A stretch of 24,990 bases of DNA from Dehalococcoidales bacterium (GTDB lineage: Bacteria; Chloroflexota; Dehalococcoidia; Dehalococcoidales; JAUXAE01), in NCBI GenBank assembly GCA_030620035.1, contig JAUXAE010000002.1, positions 1 to 24,990 of the forward strand. The letters are read 5' to 3'. The notes under the pieces were generated by a model that searched no databases, was not told where the DNA came from, and saw only the letters and a program-made list of their open reading frames with translations. Positions 1 through 6,638 of this stretch are shown piece by piece. Made by a program: the position numbers and the translations under genes. Each line of letters opens with the position of its first letter. Position 1 is the first letter of the stretch.

Positions 1-276
1 CACGCCACGGTTATTAAGCGAGCTGATATGGCGACCGGTGACGCCGACATAGGCCGATTCCACCTTATAGTTGCAGACCTGCTCGGCCTTTCTCACCGAT
101 TCACGAATGGCCTCTCTGGCGTCATTGATGTTGACCACCAAGCCCTTGTGTAGCCCCTGGGACGGGGTAACGCCAACGCCGACAACGCGGACATTGCCCG
201 TTTCATTTACCTCGGCTATGGTAGTACATATCTTGGTGGTGCCCACATCAATTGCCGAAATAACCCTATTTTTCAT
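1..276 (-). CDS. ftsA: FtsA, cell-division actin homologue (N-terminal part, runs off the window)
   Basis: FtsA is the actin-like protein that tethers FtsZ filaments to the membrane at the division site. The 92 codons visible open with the actin-fold phosphate-binding motif AIDVGTTKI (about residues 8-16) and continue with GVTGRHISSLNNRGV, both typical of FtsA. The ATG at 276-274 is preceded by a strong GGAGGAG Shine-Dalgarno sequence. The stop of rsmH lies 25 bp upstream, so it is probably co-transcribed with mraZ and rsmH. No ftsL, ftsI or mur gene lies between rsmH and ftsA, unlike the usual dcw cluster. The C-terminal part, including any membrane-targeting helix, is outside the window. 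Confidence 0.93.
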   Translation of the reverse strand, partial: MKNRVISAIDVGTTKICTTIAEVNETGNVRVVGVGVTPSQGLHKGLVVNINDAREAIRESVRKAEQVCNYKVESAYVGVTGRHISSLNNRGV

Positions 277-301
277 CTGTCTCCTCCTTCATTAGATACT
301 A

Positions 302-1366
302 CTAAAAAACTCTAGCACTACCTTGCTTTTCACATTTTTTAGCCTCCTCTTCTACGGAGTCTGACTCTTGTTCTATTTGAGATGCGGCCATCCTAGCTAA
401 AAAAAAGAGCTTTGGGGCCGATTCACCGATTTCCTGCTGGCTGAAAAGGCGCTCGGCGGCCCGGAGTCGGGCACTGCGACTGCGCGGATTAGAGCTAACC
501 TCCTCGGGCGATGGGATTATCACCCTCCTGTTAACCAGCCTGAGATGGGCGCTATGGCCGCAAACACAGGTCGGGGTCTCAGGCGGGCAGATACAACCCC
601 TGGCCTCCTCCTGCATAAACCGCTTTACAATGCGGTCTTCAAGGGAATGGTAGCTGATAACAACCAGCCGGCCGTCAAAACCAAGCAGATTAACCGTCTG
701 CCTCAGGGCGGCCTCCAGGTTATCAAGTTCGTGGTTAACGGCGATGCGAAGTGCCTGAAAGGTCTTGGTAGCCGGATGGATTCTGCCCCTTGGGCGGCCA
801 ACAGCCCGCTCTATTATCCCTGCCAGTTCCAGGGTAGTCTTTATCGGCCGCTGCTGGACAATCTGGTGGGCTATTCTATGGCTGCGGCCCTCGTCACCGT
901 ATCTCCTTATTAGCCGGGCTAGTTCCGCCTCGGGGAAGGTATTAACGATATCAGCGGCCGTAATCTCCTGATCAGGAGAAAAACGCATATCCAGCGGGCC
1001 GTCTTGCTGGAAGCTGAAACCGCGGCCACGGTCACTGAGCTGGAGAGATGAGACCCCCAGGTCAAAAAGGATGCCGTGCACCGGGAAGAAGTCATATTTA
1101 AGGCAGACAGCCTCTAGATTGGCAAAGTTATCATTAATGAACCGGATAGAATCACCGTAGCGTGGAAGCCTTAACCGGGCCACCTCCAGGGCTGCCGGGT
1201 CGGCGTCAATGCCCAGTAGCTGGCTGCCGGGGGAACTGTGCTCCAGGATAGCCGCGGCGTGGCCGCCGCCGCCGATAGTAGCATCAATATAGCGACCACC
1301 AGGGACAACGGCCAGTGCCTGGATGGTCTCTTGGAGAAGGACCGGGATATGGCTAGGGGCTGACAT
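302..1366 (-). CDS. rsmH: 16S rRNA (cytosine1402-N4)-methyltransferase RsmH
   Basis: RsmH (MraW) N4-methylates C1402 of 16S rRNA using S-adenosylmethionine. The protein has the family N-terminus HIPVLLQETI, the SAM-binding loop DATIGGGGHA (about residues 28-37), the FDLGVSSLQL segment and the C-terminal VVISYHSLEDRIVKRF and RSRSARLRAAER motifs. The frame is open further upstream, but the ATG at 1366-1364 has a GGGAGGT Shine-Dalgarno sequence and matches the family N-terminus, giving 354 residues. This is longer than the usual ~310 because of a roughly 45-residue acidic/lysine-rich tail after AAERLF. It lies 13 bp after mraZ and 25 bp before ftsA, in one transcription unit. Confidence 0.96.
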   Translation of the reverse strand: MSAPSHIPVLLQETIQALAVVPGGRYIDATIGGGGHAAAILEHSSPGSQLLGIDADPAALEVARLRLPRYGDSIRFINDNFANLEAVCLKYDFFPVHGILFDLGVSSLQLSDRGRGFSFQQDGPLDMRFSPDQEITAADIVNTFPEAELARLIRRYGDEGRSHRIAHQIVQQRPIKTTLELAGIIERAVGRPRGRIHPATKTFQALRIAVNHELDNLEAALRQTVNLLGFDGRLVVISYHSLEDRIVKRFMQEEARGCICPPETPTCVCGHSAHLRLVNRRVIIPSPEEVSSNPRSRSARLRAAERLFSQQEIGESAPKLFFLARMAASQIEQESDSVEEEAKKCEKQGSARVF

Positions 1367-1379
1367 CAATGTTACCTCC

Positions 1380-1805
1380 CTAATGCTCCTCCAGGCTTTC
1401 AATAATCTGCCAGGCCTGCTCCTGGCTAACAGCCTTCTCTTGTTGCCATACCTCTCTGGGCCACAGCTCCAGATAGTTATTGACTCCGGCGACAACTACT
1501 TCATCCTCAATGCCGGCATATTCTCGCAAGGGCAGGGGCAGGCTAATCCGGCCCTGCCCGTCAAGGCTGGAGTAAAAGGCGGTGGCGAAAAGGGCCCGGT
1601 TCAGCCTCCGCAGCTTGCTGGGGCTCAGCGAACCGGTAGCAAGCCGGGCCGCCAGTTTCTTCCACTCAGCCAGCGGGTAGGCGGAGATGCACTTCTCCGC
1701 CCCCGGCGCCAGTACCATCCCATCCCTAAATTCACGCCGGAACCTTGGCGGGATAGGTAGTCTACCCTTCTCATCAAGCTTGTACTCAAATTCGCCGAAA
1801 AACAT
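1380..1805 (-). CDS. mraZ: MraZ, transcriptional regulator of the division cluster
   Basis: MraZ is a ring-forming DNA-binding protein with two SpoVT/AbrB-like repeats; in known bacteria it represses its own division-and-wall operon. Both DxxxR signatures are present: DEKGR (residues 11-15) and DGQGR (82-86), in a 141-residue protein of normal length starting MFFGEFEYKLDEKGR. The ATG at 1805-1803 follows an AGAGGT Shine-Dalgarno sequence. Just upstream lie a sigma70-like promoter and four 10-bp-spaced TGGKA-type boxes, which fit autoregulation. It is the first gene of the mraZ-rsmH-ftsA unit. Confidence 0.97.
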   Translation of the reverse strand: MFFGEFEYKLDEKGRLPIPPRFRREFRDGMVLAPGAEKCISAYPLAEWKKLAARLATGSLSPSKLRRLNRALFATAFYSSLDGQGRISLPLPLREYAGIEDEVVVAGVNNYLELWPREVWQQEKAVSQEQAWQIIESLEEH

Positions 1806-1817
1806 CTAACCTCTTAA

Positions 1818-1852
1818 TCCCCTGATTTACCACTTCTTACCACTTTTTCCCA
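1818..1852 (-). promoter_or_regulatory. Four tandem MraZ boxes
   Basis: Read on the minus strand, the pentamers TGGGA (1852-1848), TGGTA (1842-1838), TGGTA (1832-1828) and GGGGA (1822-1818) recur with an exact 10-bp period. This is the spacing of characterised MraZ operators (TGGGN repeats separated by 5 bp). The array begins at the -10 element and runs through the start site into the mraZ leader, so bound MraZ would block initiation. The first three repeats are convincing; the fourth is weaker. Confidence 0.8.
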
Positions 1853-1880
1853 TTCTATAACCCGCCTCCCCTTTTGTCAA
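1852..1880 (-). promoter_or_regulatory. Promoter of mraZ-rsmH-ftsA
   Basis: On the minus strand a perfect -35 TTGACA (1880-1875) is followed after 17 bp by TAGAAT (1857-1852), a 5/6 match to the -10 consensus. The start site would fall near 1845, inside the MraZ box array. Confidence 0.75.
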
Positions 1881-1925
1881 TACTTTTGAGATAAAAATTT
1901 TTTCGATTTACCGATTTGCCCTGAT

Positions 1926-1954
1926 TTGGCGGCCGCTTTGATATGTGGTAAAAT
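1926..1954 (+). promoter_or_regulatory. Probable promoter of trmD-rplS-priA
   Basis: TTGGCG (1926-1931) and TAAAAT (1949-1954) are separated by 17 bp, upstream of trmD and divergent from the mraZ promoter. An A/T tract just upstream (about 1892-1906) could help RNA polymerase binding. Confidence 0.5.
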
Positions 1955-1961
1955 AAGAGCT

Positions 1962-1980
1962 CGGCTCGCTTTAGGAGCCG
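1962..1980 (+). other. Hairpin in the trmD leader
   Basis: CGGCTC (1962-1967) and GAGCCG (1975-1980) form a 6-bp GC-rich stem with a 7-nt loop. It is followed by CCGTATTTTTATT and sits between the proposed start site and the trmD start codon. It could be a weak attenuator or a leader structure. The U-run is displaced from the stem, so efficient termination is doubtful. Confidence 0.35.
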
Positions 1981-2012
1981 CCGTATTTTTATTAGGAGAG
2001 ACAGGCTTTAAA

Positions 2013-2768
2013 GTGCGAATTGATATCCTGACCCTGTTCCCCCAGATATTCCCGGGGCCGTTTTCAAGCGGCATATTTCAGCGGGCGGTAAACAGTGGCC
2101 TAGTCAAGGTCAACATCCACAATATCCGGGACTACACCCATAACAAACACCACATCGTTGACGACTCTCCCTATGGTGGCGGTGCCGGCATGGTGCTCAA
2201 GCCGGAGCCCATCTTTGAGGCCGTGGCCCAGATAAAAGAAACCCTAAAACCTGAAGAAGGGGCTGGGCCGCCACCGGTTATCCTGCTGACGCCACAGGGC
2301 CGCCCTTTCTGCCAGCAGGTTGCCCAGGAGCTATCAGGCCACAGCCATCTAATCATAATCTGCGGCCACTATGAAGGCTTTGATGAGCGTGTGCGCCAGT
2401 ACCTGGCCACCGATGAGATAAGCATTGGCGACTATGTTTTAAGCGGTGGTGAGCTGGCGGCCATGGTAATAGTCGATACCGTGGTCCGGCTGCTGCCCGG
2501 CGTTCTCGGCTCAGAGGCTTCGTCGCGGGATGACTCTCACGCCGCCGGACTTCTGGAATACCCGCAGTACACTCGCCCGGCGGTCTACAGGGGCTGGCCG
2601 GTGCCCGAGGTACTGCTCTCAGGGAACCATGCCCAAATAGCCCGCTGGCGTCGTCAGCAGGCCATCAGGCGCACCCTAGAGCGGCGCCCCGAGCTGCTGG
2701 ACAAGGCCCAATTGTCCCCTGAGGAGAGGCAGCTGGTCAGCCGGCTAAAAAAGGACGGCACTTGCTAA
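2013..2768 (+). CDS. trmD: tRNA (guanine37-N1)-methyltransferase TrmD
   Basis: TrmD methylates N1 of G37 next to the anticodon in tRNAs, preventing +1 frameshifting; it is a SPOUT-fold, knot-forming SAM enzyme acting as a dimer. The 251-residue protein shows the N-terminus RIDILTLFPQIF, the GGGAGMVLKPEP loop, CGHYEGFDERV (about residues 117-127) and the knot motif IGDYVLSGGE (138-147). I chose the GTG at 2013 because family similarity begins there; the open frame runs upstream without homology. The Shine-Dalgarno is modest (AGG at 2003-2005, or AGGAGAG further off). rplS follows 44 bp downstream, the order found in many bacteria; rpsP and rimM are absent. Confidence 0.95.
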   Translation: MRIDILTLFPQIFPGPFSSGIFQRAVNSGLVKVNIHNIRDYTHNKHHIVDDSPYGGGAGMVLKPEPIFEAVAQIKETLKPEEGAGPPPVILLTPQGRPFCQQVAQELSGHSHLIIICGHYEGFDERVRQYLATDEISIGDYVLSGGELAAMVIVDTVVRLLPGVLGSEASSRDDSHAAGLLEYPQYTRPAVYRGWPVPEVLLSGNHAQIARWRRQQAIRRTLERRPELLDKAQLSPEERQLVSRLKKDGTC

Positions 2769-2812
2769 ACAACTGGGTCTTGTGATTTACTTAACATGAG
2801 GAGTCTAGCCCA

Positions 2813-3151
2813 ATGAATATCGCTGAACTAGTCGAGGTCAAACCAAATCCAAATATCCCCGAACTTGCCCCCGGTGACACGGTAAAGGTCAGCACCAAGA
2901 TTGTGGAGGCCGGCAAAGAGCGCAGCCAGGTGTTTCAGGGGGTAGTTATTAAGCTGCGGCGTGGCGCCGACGGCGGCAGCTTTACGGTAAGACGCACCAG
3001 CTATGGTATCGGAGTTGAGCGCACCTTCCCACTGGCTTCGCCACTGGTAGAGAAGGTAAAGGTAGTCCGTCACGGCAAGGTGCGCCGGGCCAAGCTCTAT
3101 TACCTGCGCCGGCTTAGTGGCAAGGCGGCCCGTATCAAGGAAAAGAGATAA
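2813..3151 (+). CDS. rplS: 50S ribosomal protein L19
   Basis: L19 (bL19) sits at the 30S-50S interface of the ribosome. The 112-residue sequence has the family hallmarks PGDTVKV, FQGVVIKLRRG, SFTVRRTSYGIGVERTFP and the basic C-terminal RRAKLYYLRRLSGKAARIKE. Length is normal. The ATG follows TGAGGAG at 11-12 nt. It lies between trmD and priA in the same direction and is probably co-transcribed with both. Confidence 0.97.
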   Translation: MNIAELVEVKPNPNIPELAPGDTVKVSTKIVEAGKERSQVFQGVVIKLRRGADGGSFTVRRTSYGIGVERTFPLASPLVEKVKVVRHGKVRRAKLYYLRRLSGKAARIKEKR

Positions 3152-3188
3152 AAGAGACTTTAAGAGCCACGCTGTCGGGGTATAACCG

Positions 3189-5633
3189 TTGCCGTATGCC
3201 GAGGTTAGTGTTAATTCACCAGTAGCCCAGCGCCGGACATTCAGCTATTCCATCCCCCAGGGTCTAAGCCTAGATATCGGCCAGGCGGTCTGGGTTCCCT
3301 TTGGCAACAGGGTCCTCCAGGGAATTGTCCTGGAGCTAGGCCAGACCCCCCAGGTCCCGGAAACCAGAGAGATAATCGGCTTAATTGAGCCCCAGCCCTT
3401 AATCTCCCCGGCCCAGATAAGTCTGGCCCGCTGGCTCAGCGACCACTATCTCTGTCCCCTCTTTGATGCCGTGGCTTTAATGCTGCCCCCGGGATTTGAG
3501 CGAAGTACGCTGACCTTTATCTCCCTTTCAGCAACAGCCACTGAAGACGACATCTCCTCTCTTGGCCAAGAGCAGAGGCAGCTAGTCCGGTTAATCCAGA
3601 AACAGGGCAAGGTGGACCTGAGGAAACTGGAGAAGGCACTAGGCAAGAGAAGGGCTAAGATCATCAGCCAGCAACTGACAAGAAGGGGCCTGGTGGTCAG
3701 AAGCTATGAACTGGAGCCGGTCAGGGTAAGGCCCAAGAAAGAGGGTCACCTCGGCCTGGTCCTAAAGGCCGATGAAGCCCGCCGGCAGGCGGCCAGGCTG
3801 CTCAAGAAAGGGGCTTTAAGGCAGGCGGCCCTTCTTGACTTCCTGGCCCAGCAGCCCAAACCAGTCCCCTTACCCGAAGCCAGACAAAGCGTCAAATGTG
3901 ATAAAGCGGTGGTCAATGCTCTAGTCAGTAAGGGCCTGGTTACGCTTGAGTATATTGAAGTAAGGCGAGAGCCAATTTCCTACCGGGGCATTAGGCCATC
4001 GCCACCGCTTAAGCCCACCACCACCCAGAAGAAGGCCCTAGAGGCCATTACCTCGGCCCTTAACGAGACAGCCAAGGGAGGCACATCACCGCCTGTTTTC
4101 CTGCTTCACGGGGTGACCGGCAGTGGCAAGACAGAGATCTATCTACAGGCCCTAGCTCAAGCGGTAAGACTGGGCAAGCGGGCCATTGTCCTGGTGCCTG
4201 AAATCGCCCTTACCCTCCAGACCATAGAAAGGTTTGCCTCTCGATTCCCCCGGCGGGTGGCCGTCCTTCACAGCCAGCTCTCTCTGGGAGAGCAATTTGA
4301 TGAGTGGCGGCAGATTAAAAAAGGGCAGTTTGATGTCGTCATCGGCCCCAGGAGTGCCGTCTTTGCCCCCCAGCCCGACCTGGGGCTGATAGTTATTGAC
4401 GAGGAACACGAGTGGACCTATAAACAGCAGGACAAGTCACCCCGCTACCACGCCCGTGATGTCGCCCTGAAGCTGGCCGAGCTTTCCCGGGCGGTGGTTA
4501 TCCTGGGCAGTGCCACCCCCGATGTTGAGAGCTACTACCACACCCGGCAGGGAGATTACCAGATGCTTTCGCTCCCCCAGCGGCTGACCCCCCGTGAAGG
4601 CTCGGCCCTACCCGAGGTTGACCTAGTTGACCTAAGGGAAGAGCTTAAGGCGGGCAACAGGAGTATCTTCAGCCGCCCCTTAAGACAGGCCATAGATAGT
4701 GCCCTGGCCAACCGGGAGCAGGTGATTCTGTTCTTTAACCGGCGGGGAGGGGCCACCTTTATCCAATGCCGCCATTGCGGCCTTGTCCTGCGCTGCCGGC
4801 GCTGTGAGGTCGCCCTGAGCTATCACCCGGCTGAGGATGGCCTGGTCTGCCATCAGTGCAACTACCGCACATTGGTTCCCCAGACCTGCCCCAGGTGCTT
4901 AAGCCGACGCATCAAGTTCCTGGGTTTGGGCACCCAGAGGCTGGAGCAGGAAGCCGGTTATGCCTTCCCTGAAGCCAGGCTGCTGCGCTGGGACAGTGAT
5001 GCCACCCGAAAGAAGCACGCCCACCAGCAGATACTGGACCGGTTTCGCAGCCATCAAGCCGATATCCTCATCGGCACCCAGATGGTAGCCAAGGGATTGG
5101 ACCTGCCCCGGGTTACCCTGGTGGGCGTCGTCAGTGCCGATACCGCCCTCAATCTGCCCGATTTTCGCGCCGGGGAAAGAACCTTTCAGCTGCTATGCCA
5201 GGTAGCCGGCCGAGCCGGCCGCGGTGCTCCCGGGGGGCGGGCCATCATCCAGAGCTACTGGCCAAAGCACTACGCCATTCAGGCAGCCATCAAGCACGAC
5301 TATGTCGCCTTCTATGAGCAGGAAATTGGCTACCGTCGCCAGCTTAGGAACCCCCCTTTCAGCCGGCTAGTCCGCCTTATCTTCAGCCACCCTAACGACA
5401 CCCTTTGCCAGCAGGAGGCAGAGAGAATGAAGCGGCTGCTTATTGCCCAAAGAGACGCCCAAGGGGTCGCCGGGCTCAGCCTGATTGGCCCGGCCCCGGC
5501 CTTTATCCACCGCCTACGAGGCCGGTTTCGCTGGCAGCTGATAATCCGGGGTAGTGAGCCATCGGCTTTTCTAGGCCAGCTGGCCATCCCCAAGGGCTGG
5601 GTAATAGATGTTGACCCATTAGGCCTGGCCTAA
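3189..5633 (+). CDS. priA: Primosomal replication-restart helicase PriA
   Basis: PriA recognises stalled forks and D-loops and reloads the replicative helicase. Domains in order are an N-terminal 3' DNA-binding domain (PYAEVSVNSPVAQRRTFSYS), a winged-helix linker region, a SF2 helicase core with Walker A GVTGSGKTE (about 307-315) and DEEH (404-407), a zinc-binding module with eight cysteines (C527, C530, C536, C539, C554, C557, C567, C570), and helicase motifs GTQMVAKGLD and QVAGRAGRG. At 814 residues it is somewhat longer than the E. coli protein. The start is TTG at 3189, with GGGG a few bases upstream; no ATG matches the family N-terminus better. It follows rplS by 37 bp. Confidence 0.95.
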   Translation: MPYAEVSVNSPVAQRRTFSYSIPQGLSLDIGQAVWVPFGNRVLQGIVLELGQTPQVPETREIIGLIEPQPLISPAQISLARWLSDHYLCPLFDAVALMLPPGFERSTLTFISLSATATEDDISSLGQEQRQLVRLIQKQGKVDLRKLEKALGKRRAKIISQQLTRRGLVVRSYELEPVRVRPKKEGHLGLVLKADEARRQAARLLKKGALRQAALLDFLAQQPKPVPLPEARQSVKCDKAVVNALVSKGLVTLEYIEVRREPISYRGIRPSPPLKPTTTQKKALEAITSALNETAKGGTSPPVFLLHGVTGSGKTEIYLQALAQAVRLGKRAIVLVPEIALTLQTIERFASRFPRRVAVLHSQLSLGEQFDEWRQIKKGQFDVVIGPRSAVFAPQPDLGLIVIDEEHEWTYKQQDKSPRYHARDVALKLAELSRAVVILGSATPDVESYYHTRQGDYQMLSLPQRLTPREGSALPEVDLVDLREELKAGNRSIFSRPLRQAIDSALANREQVILFFNRRGGATFIQCRHCGLVLRCRRCEVALSYHPAEDGLVCHQCNYRTLVPQTCPRCLSRRIKFLGLGTQRLEQEAGYAFPEARLLRWDSDATRKKHAHQQILDRFRSHQADILIGTQMVAKGLDLPRVTLVGVVSADTALNLPDFRAGERTFQLLCQVAGRAGRGAPGGRAIIQSYWPKHYAIQAAIKHDYVAFYEQEIGYRRQLRNPPFSRLVRLIFSHPNDTLCQQEAERMKRLLIAQRDAQGVAGLSLIGPAPAFIHRLRGRFRWQLIIRGSEPSAFLGQLAIPKGWVIDVDPLGLA

Positions 5634-5665
5634 GGGACATCTTGCCAGAGGTATTAATGAGTACT

Positions 5666-5902
5666 CTACCTCTTAATAAGGCTGCCGCCGTCTGGCTGAC
5701 TGGGGGTAAGATAGAAAAGTTCGTCCAGCCTACGTGCCGGAAAGGCCCTGACCGCCCCAATGATGAATTTATGACCCACCGGGCGCCGGCCCTCCCTCAC
5801 CCGATAAACCTGGCTTACCGATATTCCCATGGCCATGGCCAACTGGGATAGGTTGCTGTATCGGCCATTACATAGCTCAAAAACCCTTGTCCTTACTATC
5901 AT
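5666..5902 (-). CDS. Small HTH DNA-binding protein (78 residues)
   Basis: Residues about 17-38 (SNLSQLAMAMGISVSQVYRV) read as a helix-turn-helix, followed by a basic stretch REGRR and a C-terminal FPARRLDELFYLTP segment. The whole protein is little more than a DNA-binding domain, so a transcriptional regulator is likely; its targets are unknown. The ATG at 5902-5900 has GGGAGG 5 nt upstream, better than the open-frame start at 5935. A near-perfect promoter (TTGACA-17-TAAAAT) lies upstream with two AATGNCATT palindromes 30 bp apart, suggesting autoregulation. It diverges from the HTH gene at 6107 and ends convergently with priA. Small regulators of this kind recur in Dehalococcoidia, from memory. 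Confidence 0.75.
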   Translation of the reverse strand: MIVRTRVFELCNGRYSNLSQLAMAMGISVSQVYRVREGRRPVGHKFIIGAVRAFPARRLDELFYLTPSQPDGGSLIKR

Positions 5903-5927
5903 GACCAGCCTCCCATTTCGCTTAAAT

Positions 5928-5966
5928 AATGACATTTGGCTAAATTTTAATACTTATAATGCCATT
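5928..5966 (-). promoter_or_regulatory. Two AATGNCATT operator-like palindromes
   Basis: AATGACATT (5928-5936) and AATGCCATT (5958-5966) are 9-bp palindromes exactly 30 bp apart. They lie within a 15-bp direct repeat (5926-5940 and 5956-5970, two mismatches). One sits in the spacer of the 78-residue regulator's promoter, the other between its -10 element and start codon. The placement fits repression by a protein binding one face of the helix. Confidence 0.5.
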
Positions 5967-5972
5967 TGTCAA
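5944..5972 (-). promoter_or_regulatory. Promoter of the 78-residue HTH gene
   Basis: On the minus strand TTGACA (5972-5967) is followed after exactly 17 bp by TAAAAT (5949-5944). This is a 6/6 and 5/6 match to the vegetative consensus. Confidence 0.75.
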
Positions 5973-6032
5973 TAACTTCCTATACTTTAGCTTAAAAAAT
6001 AAAAACTTGGCATCTTGCTGGGTCACAGAATC

Positions 6033-6062
6033 TTGCCAATTGACGAATTATAATATAGCCAT
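6033..6062 (+). repeat. Upstream copy of the 6079-6108 promoter/operator repeat
   Basis: Thirty bases match 6079-6108 with two mismatches, 46 bp apart. The shared sequence covers the palindrome, TATAATATAGCC and the AT of the downstream start codon. In this copy the palindrome is imperfect (TTGCCAATTGACGAA) and no -35 stands 17 bp upstream of its TATAAT. It is therefore more likely a duplicated auxiliary operator or a decayed promoter than a working one. Confidence 0.7.
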
Positions 6063-6071
6063 TATAGCCTA

Positions 6072-6100
6072 TTGACTTTCGCCAATTGGCGAATTATAAT
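6072..6100 (+). promoter_or_regulatory. Promoter of the XRE-family gene, giving a probable leaderless mRNA
   Basis: TTGACT (6072-6077) and a perfect TATAAT (6095-6100) are 17 bp apart. The ATG of the gene begins at 6107, seven bases past the -10, which is where transcription should start. No Shine-Dalgarno sequence is present, so the message should begin with its own AUG. Confidence 0.75.
6078..6093 (+). promoter_or_regulatory. Perfect 16-bp palindrome filling the promoter spacer
   Basis: TTCGCCAATTGGCGAA is a perfect inverted repeat that occupies the 17-bp spacer except its last base. A dimeric protein bound here would exclude RNA polymerase; the adjacent XRE-family product is the obvious candidate. 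Confidence 0.7.
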
Positions 6101-6106
6101 ATAGCC

Positions 6107-6487
6107 ATGGATAACCTAGGCGAAGTAATTCGGCAGGAAAGGGTCCGGCTACCGCTGACCCTGCAGAAACTGGCTAGTATGTCAGGTGTCTCGCCGTCAC
6201 ACCTGGGGCGTATTGAGAGGGGTGAGCGCTTCCCCTCGGCCGGTGTGCTAAAAAGGATCGCCAAGCCTCTAGGCTTTGAGGAGGATGAGCTGTTCACTCT
6301 GGCCGGCTACCTCTCTGCCCAGCCGGATACTATATCCGAGGTGCAGCAAGGCTACCGTGCCGGACGATTAGACCCCTATGTCGCCAAGATGCTGGCTCAA
6401 GAGCCGGTTGAGGTACAGCTGGCCATCGTTGGCATCCTGGGCATACTAAAGACCATCGCCAAGGGCATGGCCAAGGAAACCGGCTAA
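6107..6487 (+). CDS. XRE-family HTH transcriptional regulator (126 residues)
   Basis: The N-terminal half is a Cro/CI-type helix-turn-helix: LGEVIRQERVRLPLTLQKLA, then SGVSPSHLGRIERGERFPS (about residues 26-44) and LGFEEDELFTLAGYL. The C-terminal 55 residues (SEVQQGYRAGRLDPYVAKML and after) are helical and may dimerise or sense a signal. The frame opens at TTG 6086, but that codon lies inside the promoter palindrome. ATG 6107 is the likely start and coincides with the predicted transcription start, so translation would be leaderless. The gene is divergent from the 78-residue regulator and is probably autoregulated through 6078-6093. Targets beyond this locus are unknown. Confidence 0.88.
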   Translation: MDNLGEVIRQERVRLPLTLQKLASMSGVSPSHLGRIERGERFPSAGVLKRIAKPLGFEEDELFTLAGYLSAQPDTISEVQQGYRAGRLDPYVAKMLAQEPVEVQLAIVGILGILKTIAKGMAKETG

Positions 6488-6507
6488 GACAGGTCGGGCA
6501 ATTTCTG

Positions 6508-6546
6508 CGGCGGCTTGGCATCAACCTTGACCGCCGACATATTTTT
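6508..6546 (+). terminator. Possible weak terminator after the XRE gene
   Basis: CGGCGG (6508-6513) can pair with CCGCCG (6531-6536) around a 17-nt loop, followed by ACATATTTTT. The long loop and the offset U-run make this a tentative call. Confidence 0.3.
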
Positions 6547-6570
6547 GCCTTTAGTAGCCTAGATTCTTGT

Positions 6571-6599
6571 ACCTCACCCCTTTAGTCCCCCTCTCCTTG
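6571..6599 (+). repeat. Half copy of the dispersed CCTCACCCC...CCCCCTCTCCTTG repeat
   Basis: The 29 bases starting ACCTCACCCC and ending CCCCCTCTCCTTG match the left arm of the element at 14497-14525, apart from one or two indels in the middle. The complementary arm that makes a hairpin at 14.5 kb is missing here. Confidence 0.7.
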
Positions 6600-6638
6600 A
6601 TAAATACCTGCCGAGGGAGTATAGTAACCTAGTTTTAG

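Noticed and set aside
71..295. Plus-strand frame of 74 codons at the left edge
   Set aside because: It is the complement of ftsA, whose N-terminus and Shine-Dalgarno are clear.
545..913. Open frames antisense to rsmH
   Set aside because: They overlap a well-supported rsmH fully, have no ribosome-binding site and resemble no protein; typical antisense frames in GC-rich DNA.
5642..5851. Plus-strand frame after priA
   Set aside because: It is antisense to the 78-residue HTH gene, which has a strong promoter and ribosome-binding site; the plus frame has neither.
6033..6062. Second working promoter upstream of the XRE gene
   Set aside because: The TATAAT is present but no -35-like hexamer lies 16-18 bp upstream, so it is listed as a repeat.
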